8,214 nt of DNA, taken from DATCJU01 sp036562635. Its GTDB lineage: Bacteria > Actinomycetota > Actinomycetes > Mycobacteriales > Pseudonocardiaceae. The notes under the pieces are model-generated. The model did no database searches and was not told where the DNA came from. It saw only the letters and a program-made list of their open reading frames with translations. A program made the translations under genes and the position numbers. The stretch covers positions 1 to 8,214 of the forward strand of contig DATCJU010000075.1 in NCBI GenBank assembly GCA_036562635.1, in the 5' to 3' direction. Shown here piece by piece: positions 1 through 6,242 of this stretch; position 1 is the stretch's first letter; each line of letters starts with the position of its first letter.

Positions 1-1051
1 CCCGGGCGTCCCGGAGGTTGACCAGGCGGGTGGAGTTCGGGCGCAGGACCAGCACCAGGCGGGTGGCCTGGGACTCGGCCAGGTGCAGGGCGTTGCCACC
101 GGGATTGGTCATCTGAGCCCCGTTCAGGGCCAGCTGCCCGCCGATACGGGCGCTGAACAGGCGGACCTCACCGGTGGCGGTGAAACCGTCGTTGGCGAAC
201 AGGTTGCCCTCGACGGCGGCCCGGTCCAGGTTCAGTGCGGTGCCGTCCTGGTTGGTCAGCCAGGCGCCGGTCAGTGCGAGATCGCCACTGACCCGGACCC
301 CGGGCAGACGGGTCTCACCCGTGGTGAGGAGGTTGGTGGCGAGCAGGTTGCCGCCGACGGCGGCGCCGTCCAGGTTCAGGGCGGTCCTGCCGGGATTGGT
401 GAGTCGGGCACCGGACAGGTCGAGGTGCCCGCCGATGTGGGCGCCGAGGAGGCGGACTTCGCCGGCGGTGACGACGTCCTGGAGGAACAGGCCACCCTCG
501 ATGGTGGCCCGGTCCAGGAGCAGGACGGTCTGGCCGGGATGGGTCAGGCGGGCGTTGCTCAGGGCGAGCTGGCCGCCGATGCGGACACCGAGCAGGCGGA
601 GTTCACCGGTGGTCGTGACGTGGCGCAGCATCAGGTTGCGGGCGATGTAGGCCTGGGTGGCCTCGATCCCGGGTAGGTGAGAGCCCGCCAGGTTGAGGGT
701 GTTCAGTTCGGCCCCGCTCAGGTTGACGGGCTGTTCGAAGGAGCAGCTGGTCAGGGTGATCGAGGTGGTGATCCGGCTGTCGCTGAGGTCGAGGTGACCG
801 GTGATGCGGGCGCCGTGCAGACGCAGGCGGGGGGTGTACCCGGGGTAGGGCTCGGGGCCGTGCAGCAGCAGTTGTTCGATGACGACGTCCCGGATGGTGC
901 GGTGGGCATCCCACTGGTCTCCCTGTTCCGGGTCGTCGTCCTCCTCGCTCAGGTCGAGCCACTCGCCACGCCGGTAGGCCTCCCACAGTCGCTGTTCCTG
1001 TTCGCTCCACTCCGCCGGTCGCGTCGAGGTGTCGACAAGCACTCCCACCAT
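1..1051 (-). CDS. Gene A: repeat-rich membrane-anchored beta-solenoid protein ('membrane-associated oxidoreductase' family), 3' end cut by window edge
   Basis: The frame is open from an ATG at 1051 to the left edge; I found no in-frame stop, and 350 residues are visible. Residues 1-75 form the N-terminal domain (W15, then RLWEAYRRGEW at 21-31, an acidic stretch near 35-46, and HRTIR at 50-54). Residues 76-147 are opening solenoid strands containing SCSFEQPVNLSGAELN and SHLPGIEATQ. Four 48-49 residue repeats begin near residues 148, 196, 244 and 293. The visible part ends in LVNLRDAR, just before the linker, helical segment and two membrane helices present in B, C and D, so those are expected outside the window. 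I chose the start at 1051 because it aligns with the MAGL starts of B and C; an in-frame ATG at 1063 would add four residues. It has the fewest repeats of the complete arrays seen here. The family assignment rests on similarity to the neighbours and on recall; the function is unknown. Confidence 0.88.
   Translation of the reverse strand, partial: MVGVLVDTSTRPAEWSEQEQRLWEAYRRGEWLDLSEEDDDPEQGDQWDAHRTIRDVVIEQLLLHGPEPYPGYTPRLRLHGARITGHLDLSDSRITTSITLTSCSFEQPVNLSGAELNTLNLAGSHLPGIEATQAYIARNLMLRHVTTTGELRLLGVRIGGQLALSNARLTHPGQTVLLLDRATIEGGLFLQDVVTAGEVRLLGAHIGGHLDLSGARLTNPGRTALNLDGAAVGGNLLATNLLTTGETRLPGVRVSGDLALTGAWLTNQDGTALNLDRAAVEGNLFANDGFTATGEVRLFSARIGGQLALNGAQMTNPGGNALHLAESQATRLVLVLRPNSTRLVNLRDAR
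68..610 (-). repeat. Solenoid repeat array in gene A, 4 units
   Basis: Four tandem units of about 144-147 bp start near 610, 466, 322 and 175. The protein consensus is approximately TGEVRLLGARIGGQL, then LSGARLTNPxG, then ALNLDxATVxG, then a variable 10-13 residue tail. Regularly spaced Leu, Ala and Val with Gly turns fits a stacked beta-solenoid. This is coding sequence, not an intergenic repeat. Confidence 0.85.
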
Positions 1052-1111
1052 GGACCCGATCATGGGTGGCGGGTGGGGACACGGAGGACGGTTCGCGGTG
1101 AAGCTGAACCG
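1052..1111 (-). promoter_or_regulatory. Candidate leaderless promoter of gene A with shared two-part motif
   Basis: Read on the minus strand, CGGTTC (1111-1106) and GAACCG (1094-1089) form a 6-bp inverted repeat around 11 nt. Exactly 24 nt follow, then CATGAT (1064-1059), 7 nt and the ATG at 1051. The same order, with the identical 24-nt gap, lies upstream of B and C. CATGAT can be read as an imperfect actinobacterial -10 box (TAnnnT), and its distance to the ATG fits a leaderless transcript. There is no Shine-Dalgarno sequence before the ATG. A CCGATCGG palindrome (1109-1116) overlaps the distal arm, as it does in C. I see no TTGAC-like -35 box at normal spacing. The conservation is directly visible; the promoter role is inferred. 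Confidence 0.6.
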
Positions 1112-1131
1112 ATCGGCTTATCCGGGCTCGC

Positions 1132-1179
1132 CGGTCCGGTACGAGAGATGGCCGTGGCCGGTGGTTCGACGCCGGACCG
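1132..1179 (-). terminator. Weak possible hairpin downstream of gene B
   Basis: The arms CGGTCCGG (1132-1139) and CCGGACCG (1172-1179) are perfect 8-bp complements separated by 32 nt. The loop contains a small GGCC-GT-GGCC palindrome. The structure lies 39 nt beyond the gene B stop, has no T-run, and its long loop makes it weaker than the hairpins after C and D. It may be a terminator or chance pairing in GC-rich DNA. Confidence 0.25.
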
Positions 1180-1217
1180 TGTTCCGGGACCCCGGCCCCG
1201 ACCGCACCCGGGTGTGT

Positions 1218-4200
1218 TCACGGCCTGCGGAGGACGCGGCCGGCGCCGGCGGCGAAGGAGGTGACCAGCACCCAGCCGGCGGCCATGAGCAGGAGGGCGG
1301 CCCACCTGTCGGCGCCGACCGGGTCCCAGGCCTTCTCGTGCCCCAGGTCGAGCAGCGGCACCAGGAGATCGAGCGTGTAGAAGAACGGGGACCAGGTGGG
1401 GTGCTCGTCGGCCTTGATCGGGGTGAGCGGTCCGGCCGCGGTGAAGTAGAGGGTGCCGAACAGCAACATCCCTATCACCCAGGCGAGGGCGAGGGCGGGT
1501 TGGTAGCCGTAGCCGACGGTCCGGCGTTGGATCGCCCCCCAGAGCCTGCCCACGGGGCCGAGGGACCGGTGGTACAGGTGCTCGCGGTGGCGGGATACCT
1601 GGCGGGCCTGGCGTTCCTGGCCGTCACGGCGCAGGGCGGTGGCCAGTTGCTCGTAGGGGGTGGGGGAGAACTCGGTGCGCCCCTCAGCTGCGGCACCGGG
1701 GGGTTGGGTGGTGACCGTGTAGGTGCGCATCCAGGCCAGTCGTTCTTTGATCGGACAGGCCGGGGAGGTGTCGCCCGGCAGTTGGCTGAGCCGTTCGTAG
1801 CGGAAGCCGTCCAGGTCGATCCGGCATTCCGGGGGCCAGCGGCGCGGGTCGTCGACGAACCGGCCGACCTGGGCGTCCCGGAGGTTGACCAGGCCCGCTG
1901 ACTCCGGGTGCAGGAGCAGGATCAGGCGGGAGGCCCGGGCCTCGACCAGGTTCAGGGCGTCACCGCCGGAATGCACCAGCTGGGCGTCCCCCAGGTCGAG
2001 GTCACCGTTGATACGCGTCCCGGGCAGACGGACCTCACCGCTGACGACGAGGTTGTCGGCGAACAGGTCCCCTTCGACGAGAGCACCGTCCATGGCCAGG
2101 GCGGTGCCACCGGGGTTGGTCAGCCGGGCCCCGGACAGGACGAACTGGCCACCGATACGGGCACCGAGCAGACAGAACTCGCCGGCCGCGGTGAAACCTT
2201 CGTCGGCGAACAGCCCGCCTCCGGTCACGGTGCGGTCCATGCACAGGACATAGCCGTCCTTGTTGGTGAGTCGGGCGCCGGACAGGGAGAACACTCCGCC
2301 GATGTGGGCACCGAGCAGACTGACCTGGCCGGTGGTGGTGAACCCGTCCCGGGCGATCAGGTCACCGTCGACGGTGGCCCGGTCCAGGCCCAACGCGGTG
2401 CCGTTCTCGTTGGACAGATGAGCGCCGACCAGGGCGAAGTCCCCGCCGATGCGGGCACCGAGCAGGCGAACCTCGCCGGCGGCGGTGAACCCGTTGCCGA
2501 GGATCAGGTCACCCCCGATGGTGGCCCCGTCCAGGAACAGGGCGTTGCCCTCCGGGTTGGTGAGCCGGGCACCGGTCAGGTTGATGTCGCCGCTCACCCG
2601 GGCGTTGGGCAGTCGGACCTGGCCGATGACGGTGAACCCGTCCCGGGCGAACATGCTGCCCTCGACGACGGTGCTGTCCATGCTCAGGGCGTCGCCGTTC
2701 TCGTTGGTCAGGTGGGCGTCGGACAGGACGAGCTGCCCGGTGATACGGGCATCGAGCAGGCGGATCTCACCGGTGACGGTGAGGTTCCCGGCGATCAGGC
2801 CGCCGTCGACGGTGGCGCCGTCCAGGAACAGGGCAATGTCGTCGGGGTTGGTGAACCGGGCACCGGCCAGGGTGAGCTGACCGGTGACGTGCACCCCGGA
2901 CAGGCTGGTCCGGCCGGTGACGACGCTGTCCCGGGCGCACAGGCCGCCGTCGACGGTGGCCCGGTCCAGGACCAGCACATCCCCGTCGGGATTGCTCAGC
3001 TGGGCGCCGGTCAGGTCGAGCTGACCGCGGATGCGAGCACCCGGCAGGCGGACCTGGCCGCTGGCGGTGAAACCCTCGCCGGCGAACAGGCTGCCCTCGA
3101 CGGTGGCCCGATCCAGGCTCAGCGTGCGGTCACCGGGTGCGGTCAGGTGGGCACCGGTCAGGGCGAGCACCCCGTTGACGCGGGCGCCGAGCAGGCGGAT
3201 CTCGCCGGTGGCGGTGAGGTTCCGGGCGATCAGGCTGCCGTCGATGGTGGCGCCGTCCAGGAACAGGGCGTTGCCCTCGGGGTTGGTGAGGTGCGCCCCG
3301 GTCAGATTGAGGTCGTCGCCGATGTGTGTGCCGGGGAGACGGACCTGGCCGGTGATGACGCTGTCTCCGGCGAACACGCCGCCGTCGACGACGGCGTTGT
3401 CCAGGATCAGGGCGTCGTCGTGTTCGTTGCTCAGGCGGGCTCCGGAGAGGAGCAGGTGGCCGGTGACGTGGGCGCCGGGGAGACGGACCTGGCCGCTGGC
3501 GGTGAGACCGTCGCCGGCGAACAGGCTGCCCTCGACGACGGCCCGGTCCAGGAGCAGAACAGCGTCGTGCTCGTTGGTCAGGTGAGCCCCGGAGAGGAAA
3601 AGGTCACCGGTGATGCGGGCATTGGGCAGGCGGACCTGGCCGGTGATGACGCTGTCTCCGGCGAACACGCCGCCGTCGACGACGGCGTTGTCCAGGATCA
3701 GGACGTTGTCGTGTTCGTTGGTCAGGCGGGCACCGGACAGGGTGAGCTGACCACCGATACGGGCACCGAGCAGGCGGATCTCACCGGTGACCACGGCTCG
3801 GGCCAACATCAGGTTGCGGGTGATGCGGACCTGGGTGGCGTCGAGCCCCGGGAGGTGGGATTCGTCCAGGCTGAAGGTGTTCAGTTCGGCGCCGTTCAGG
3901 ATGACGGGCTGTTCGAAGGAACAGCTGAGGAGTGCGATCGGGGCGTCGACGCGGCTGTCGCTGAGGTCGAGCCGGCCGGTGATGCGTGCCCCGACCAGGC
4001 GGAGGCGGGCGGTGTGGCCGGGGTGGGCTTCGGGACCGTGGCGCAGCAGCTGTTCGAGGACCTCACCACGGACGGTCCGGTGGGCACCCCACTCGTCCGC
4101 CCGTGCCGGGTCGTTGTCGCCGTTGCCCTCCTCGTCGAGGACGAGCCATTCGCCGTGTCGGTAAGCCTCCCACAGCCGGCGTTCCGGTTCGCTCCAGTCC

Positions 4201-4238
4201 GCCGGTGCCGTCGTGTCCTCGGCAAGCAGTCCCGCCAT
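1218..4238 (-). CDS. Gene B: complete 1006-residue membrane-anchored beta-solenoid protein with 13 repeats
   Basis: Intact frame from an ATG at 4238 to a TGA at 1220-1218. Residues 1-76 are the N-terminal domain (ADWSEPERRLWEAYRHGEW at 13-31, acidic linker 35-49, GAHRTVRGEVLEQLLRHGPE at 51-70). Residues 77-150 are opening strands (SCSFEQPV, GAELN, SHLPGLDATQ). Thirteen 48-50 residue repeats start near residue 151. Residues 769-855 are a conserved linker (LVNLRDAQVGRFVDDPRRWP, DLDGFRYERLS, TSPACPI). Residues 860-890 form a basic helical segment (PYEQLATALRRDGQERQAR). Residues about 914-936 and 979-1000 are hydrophobic helices flanking FFYTLDLLVPLLDLGHEKAW, and the protein ends in RVLRRP. There is no signal peptide, so the solenoid probably lies in the cytoplasm, anchored at its C-terminus. 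No Rossmann, flavin, haem or metal motif is visible, so the family name 'oxidoreductase' is not supported. No Shine-Dalgarno sequence precedes the start. Gene assignment is strong; function is unknown. Confidence 0.95.
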   Translation of the reverse strand: MAGLLAEDTTAPADWSEPERRLWEAYRHGEWLVLDEEGNGDNDPARADEWGAHRTVRGEVLEQLLRHGPEAHPGHTARLRLVGARITGRLDLSDSRVDAPIALLSCSFEQPVILNGAELNTFSLDESHLPGLDATQVRITRNLMLARAVVTGEIRLLGARIGGQLTLSGARLTNEHDNVLILDNAVVDGGVFAGDSVITGQVRLPNARITGDLFLSGAHLTNEHDAVLLLDRAVVEGSLFAGDGLTASGQVRLPGAHVTGHLLLSGARLSNEHDDALILDNAVVDGGVFAGDSVITGQVRLPGTHIGDDLNLTGAHLTNPEGNALFLDGATIDGSLIARNLTATGEIRLLGARVNGVLALTGAHLTAPGDRTLSLDRATVEGSLFAGEGFTASGQVRLPGARIRGQLDLTGAQLSNPDGDVLVLDRATVDGGLCARDSVVTGRTSLSGVHVTGQLTLAGARFTNPDDIALFLDGATVDGGLIAGNLTVTGEIRLLDARITGQLVLSDAHLTNENGDALSMDSTVVEGSMFARDGFTVIGQVRLPNARVSGDINLTGARLTNPEGNALFLDGATIGGDLILGNGFTAAGEVRLLGARIGGDFALVGAHLSNENGTALGLDRATVDGDLIARDGFTTTGQVSLLGAHIGGVFSLSGARLTNKDGYVLCMDRTVTGGGLFADEGFTAAGEFCLLGARIGGQFVLSGARLTNPGGTALAMDGALVEGDLFADNLVVSGEVRLPGTRINGDLDLGDAQLVHSGGDALNLVEARASRLILLLHPESAGLVNLRDAQVGRFVDDPRRWPPECRIDLDGFRYERLSQLPGDTSPACPIKERLAWMRTYTVTTQPPGAAAEGRTEFSPTPYEQLATALRRDGQERQARQVSRHREHLYHRSLGPVGRLWGAIQRRTVGYGYQPALALAWVIGMLLFGTLYFTAAGPLTPIKADEHPTWSPFFYTLDLLVPLLDLGHEKAWDPVGADRWAALLLMAAGWVLVTSFAAGAGRVLRRP
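1935..3788 (-). repeat. Solenoid repeat array in gene B, 13 units with higher-order duplication
   Basis: Units begin near residues 151, 199, 248, 296, 344, 393, 441, 489, 538, 587, 636, 685 and 733, each 48-49 codons after the last. Units 3-5 and 6-8 form a three-unit super-repeat of 145 codons (435 bp): unit 6 repeats the SGQVRLP opening of unit 3, units 4 and 7 share ALFLDGAT, and units 5 and 8 both begin TGEIRLL. A 72-nt stretch is identical at 3340-3411 and 3631-3702, 291 bp (two units) apart. These are signs of segmental expansion by unequal recombination or slippage. Confidence 0.85.
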
Positions 4239-4300
4239 GGTTCTTGATCATGACGGTTCCGGAACCGCACCGGGCACCGTTCGGGCACAAACCTGGTCCG
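4239..4300 (-). promoter_or_regulatory. Candidate leaderless promoter of gene B with shared motif and 14-bp palindrome
   Basis: On the minus strand, CGGACC (4300-4295) and GAACGG (4282-4277) bound a 24-nt element. Exactly 24 nt follow, then CATGAT (4252-4247), 8 nt and the ATG at 4238. This matches A and C. Between the two parts lies a perfect palindrome, CGGTTCCGGAACCG (4254-4267), built from the same CGGTTC/GAACCG half-sites that occur upstream of A. Sitting just upstream of the putative -10, it could be an operator. There is no Shine-Dalgarno sequence. Promoter and operator roles are inferred. Confidence 0.6.
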
Positions 4301-4303
4301 TCG

Positions 4304-4317
4304 GGGCTGGTCAGCCC
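4304..4317. other. Small inverted repeat between genes B and C
   Basis: GGGCTG and CAGCCC are perfect complements separated by 2 nt; as RNA this is more likely a 5-bp stem with a 4-nt loop. It lies just upstream of the shared motif of gene B, about 90 nt beyond the gene C stop. It could belong to either function, or be chance. Confidence 0.25.
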
Positions 4318-4373
4318 ACCCGGTAGCGGCGGCGTCCTCGTCGGTCCCCGGGTGGATCGGGTCCTGGCCGTAC

Positions 4374-4390
4374 CCGCTCGACGTGAGCGG
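4374..4390 (-). terminator. Hairpin terminator candidate after gene C
   Basis: On the minus strand, CCGCTC-ACGTC-GAGCGG forms a perfect 6-bp GC-rich stem with a 5-nt loop, starting 15 nt after the gene C stop. No T-run follows, which is common for actinomycete terminators. Confidence 0.45.
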
Positions 4391-4405
4391 AACCGGGCGC
4401 GGCGC

Positions 4406-6154
4406 TCAGGGTCGGCGGAGGACACGGCCGATACCGGCGGCGACGGAGACGACCAGCATCCAGCCGACCAGCAGGAACAGGACCGCGATCCCCTGGTGCC
4501 AGCCGACCGGGTCCCAGGCCTTCTCGTGCCCCAGGTCGAGCAGGGGCACCACCAGGTCGAGGGTGTAGAGGAACGGATCCCAGGCGAGCTGCTCGTCGGG
4601 CCTGACCGAGGGGAGCGGCCCGACCCCGGCGAAGTAGAGGGTGCCGGCGGTCAGCACGCCCAGCACCCAGACCAGGACACGGGCGGGCTGGTAGCCGTAG
4701 CCGACGGTCCAGCGCTGGATCGCACCCCAGAGCCTGCCCAGGGGGCCGAGCGTCCGGTGGCGGAGGCGTTCGCGCTCCCGGGAGACCAGGCGGGCCTGGC
4801 GTTCCTGGCCGTCCCGGCGCAGGGCGGCGGCCAGCTGCTCGTAGGGGTCGGGAAGGAACTCGGCCCGACTCTTGGGGGCGGTACCGGGAAGCTGGGTGGT
4901 GAGGGTGTAGTCCCGCATCCAGGCCAGCCGCTTTTCGATCGAGCAGGCCGGGGAGGTGCTTCCGGGTAGCCGGCTGAGGCGTTCGTAGCGGAACCCGTCC
5001 AGGTCGATCCGGCAGGCCTCGGGCCAGCGGCGGGGATCGTCGACGAACCGGCCCACCCGGGCGTCCCGGAGATTGATCACACCCCGTGACTTCGGGTGCG
5101 GGAACAGCACCAGGTGGGCTGCCTGGGTTTCGGTCAGGTTCAGGGCGGTCCTGCCGGGGTTGGACAGCCAGGCGTTGACCAGGTCGAGCCGACCACCGAT
5201 GCGCGCACGGTACAGGCAGACCTCCCCGTTGGTGGCGAAGCCCCTGTCGGCGAGCAGGTCCCCGCCGACGGTGGCGTTGTCCAGGCCCAGGGCGGTGCTG
5301 TGCGGGTTGGTCAGCCGAGCCTCGGACAGGTCGAGCCGACCACCGATGTGCACACCGTGCAGCCGGACCTGCCCGAGGGCGGTGAAGCCCTCGTTGAGGA
5401 GGAGGTCCCCGCCGATGGTGGCGCCGTCCAGGATCAGAGCCTCGCCTTTCTTGTTGGTGAGCTTGGTGCCGGACAGGTTGAGGTGGCCGCCGATGCGTGC
5501 ACCGGACAGCTGGACCTGACCGGTGATGGTGGTGTTCCAGGCGAACAGGTTGTCGTCGATGGTGGCGCGGTCCAGGTCCAGGGCGGTGGCACCGGGACTG
5601 GTCAGTTGGGCACTGGTCAGGACGAACTGGCCGTCGATACGGGCACTGGGCAGGCGGACCTGGCCGCTGACGGTGAGGTTCCGAGCGAACAGGCCGCCGC
5701 CGATGGCGGCATGGTCCAGGTCGAGGGCGTCGCCATCGGGATTGGTCAGTTGGGCGTCGTCCAGGACGAGCTGACCGCCGATACGCGCACCGGGCAGACG
5801 GGCTTCTCCGGTGGTGACGGCTTCCCGAGCGAACACACTGCCCTCGATGAGGGCACCATCCAGGTTCAGGACCTCGCTGTTCTCGTTGGTGAGCCGGGCG
5901 CCGGACAGGTAGAGACCGCCGTGGAGGCGGGCGCTGCCCAGGTAGATCCGGCCGCTGACGGTGAGGGTCCGAGCCAACAGGTCGCCGTTGATGGTGGCGC
6001 GGTCCAGGTCCAGGGCGTCGTCGTCGGGTGTGTCCAACCGACCGTCGGTCAGGTCGAGATCACCGTGGAGGCGCGCACCGACCAGGCGGATCCGGTCGGC
6101 GACGACATCACGGGCGACCAGGTCACCGTCGATGGTGGCGCCGTCCAGGAGCAC
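4406..6154 (-). CDS. C-terminal open frame of split gene C (582 residues from a GTG)
   Basis: This frame is open back to a TGA near 6246, and the first usable start after that stop is a GTG at 6154. It encodes repeats from the end of unit 1 onward plus the linker and both membrane helices. The GTG falls inside a repeat (TVLLDGATIDG), where it is an ordinary Val codon in the reconstructed protein. No ribosome-binding site is evident. It is best read as the 3' part of gene C, although automated annotation would probably call it as a gene. Confidence 0.6.
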   Translation of the reverse strand: MLLDGATIDGDLVARDVVADRIRLVGARLHGDLDLTDGRLDTPDDDALDLDRATINGDLLARTLTVSGRIYLGSARLHGGLYLSGARLTNENSEVLNLDGALIEGSVFAREAVTTGEARLPGARIGGQLVLDDAQLTNPDGDALDLDHAAIGGGLFARNLTVSGQVRLPSARIDGQFVLTSAQLTSPGATALDLDRATIDDNLFAWNTTITGQVQLSGARIGGHLNLSGTKLTNKKGEALILDGATIGGDLLLNEGFTALGQVRLHGVHIGGRLDLSEARLTNPHSTALGLDNATVGGDLLADRGFATNGEVCLYRARIGGRLDLVNAWLSNPGRTALNLTETQAAHLVLFPHPKSRGVINLRDARVGRFVDDPRRWPEACRIDLDGFRYERLSRLPGSTSPACSIEKRLAWMRDYTLTTQLPGTAPKSRAEFLPDPYEQLAAALRRDGQERQARLVSRERERLRHRTLGPLGRLWGAIQRWTVGYGYQPARVLVWVLGVLTAGTLYFAGVGPLPSVRPDEQLAWDPFLYTLDLVVPLLDLGHEKAWDPVGWHQGIAVLFLLVGWMLVVSVAAGIGRVLRRP

Positions 6155-6242
6155 GGTGTTGCCGTTCTCGGTGGTCAGGCGGGCGTCGGTCAGTTCGAGG
6201 TTGCCCCCGATATGTGTCCCAGAGCAGGCGGAGCGGGCCGGT
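5120..6242 (-). repeat. Solenoid repeat array in gene C, 8 units
   Basis: Units begin near reconstructed residues 149, 196, 244, 292, 340, 388, 437 and 486, spaced 47-49 codons. The frameshift falls in the first unit, seven residues in. Repeats here are more diverged from each other than those in gene B, for example ADRIRLVGARLHG and SGRIYLGSARLHG. Confidence 0.83.

Noticed and set aside
83..676. 197-residue plus-strand open frame over gene A
   Set aside because: Antisense shadow of the gene A repeats, with no start-site signal or conserved domain.
1049..1063. ATG at 1063 as the start of gene A
   Set aside because: It is in frame, but the matching upstream ATGs in B and C are out of frame, and the protein alignment (MVGV, MAGL, MAGL) favours 1051.
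1184..1195. CCGGG-AC-CCCGG as a terminator for gene B
   Set aside because: A 5-bp stem with a two-base loop is sterically poor and easily arises by chance in this composition.
1507..1525. TVGYG, matching the potassium-channel selectivity filter (also TVGYG in C and TIGYG in D)
   Set aside because: The motif lies before the first hydrophobic helix, not in a loop between two helices, so it cannot be a filter in this position. It is more likely the GYGxxP juxtamembrane motif of the family.
1935..3788. Regular repeats that might suggest a CRISPR array
   Set aside because: The period is 144-147 bp, repeats are imperfect along their whole length, and the array is in frame within a protein. There are no short direct repeats with unique spacers.
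1218..4238. Oxidoreductase activity, as the usual family name suggests
   Set aside because: I see no nucleotide-binding GxGxxG motif in a Rossmann context, no CxxC or haem motif, and no conserved catalytic cysteines; the many Gly residues are solenoid turns.
1908..4247. 779-residue plus-strand open frame covering gene B, rich in Gln, Gly, Val and Asp
   Set aside because: Its codons are the exact reverse complements of gene B codons, so its stops would correspond to TTA, CTA or TCA in gene B, which are nearly absent here. The minus strand has clear domains, repeats and membrane helices conserved across four paralogs; the plus frame has no independent support.
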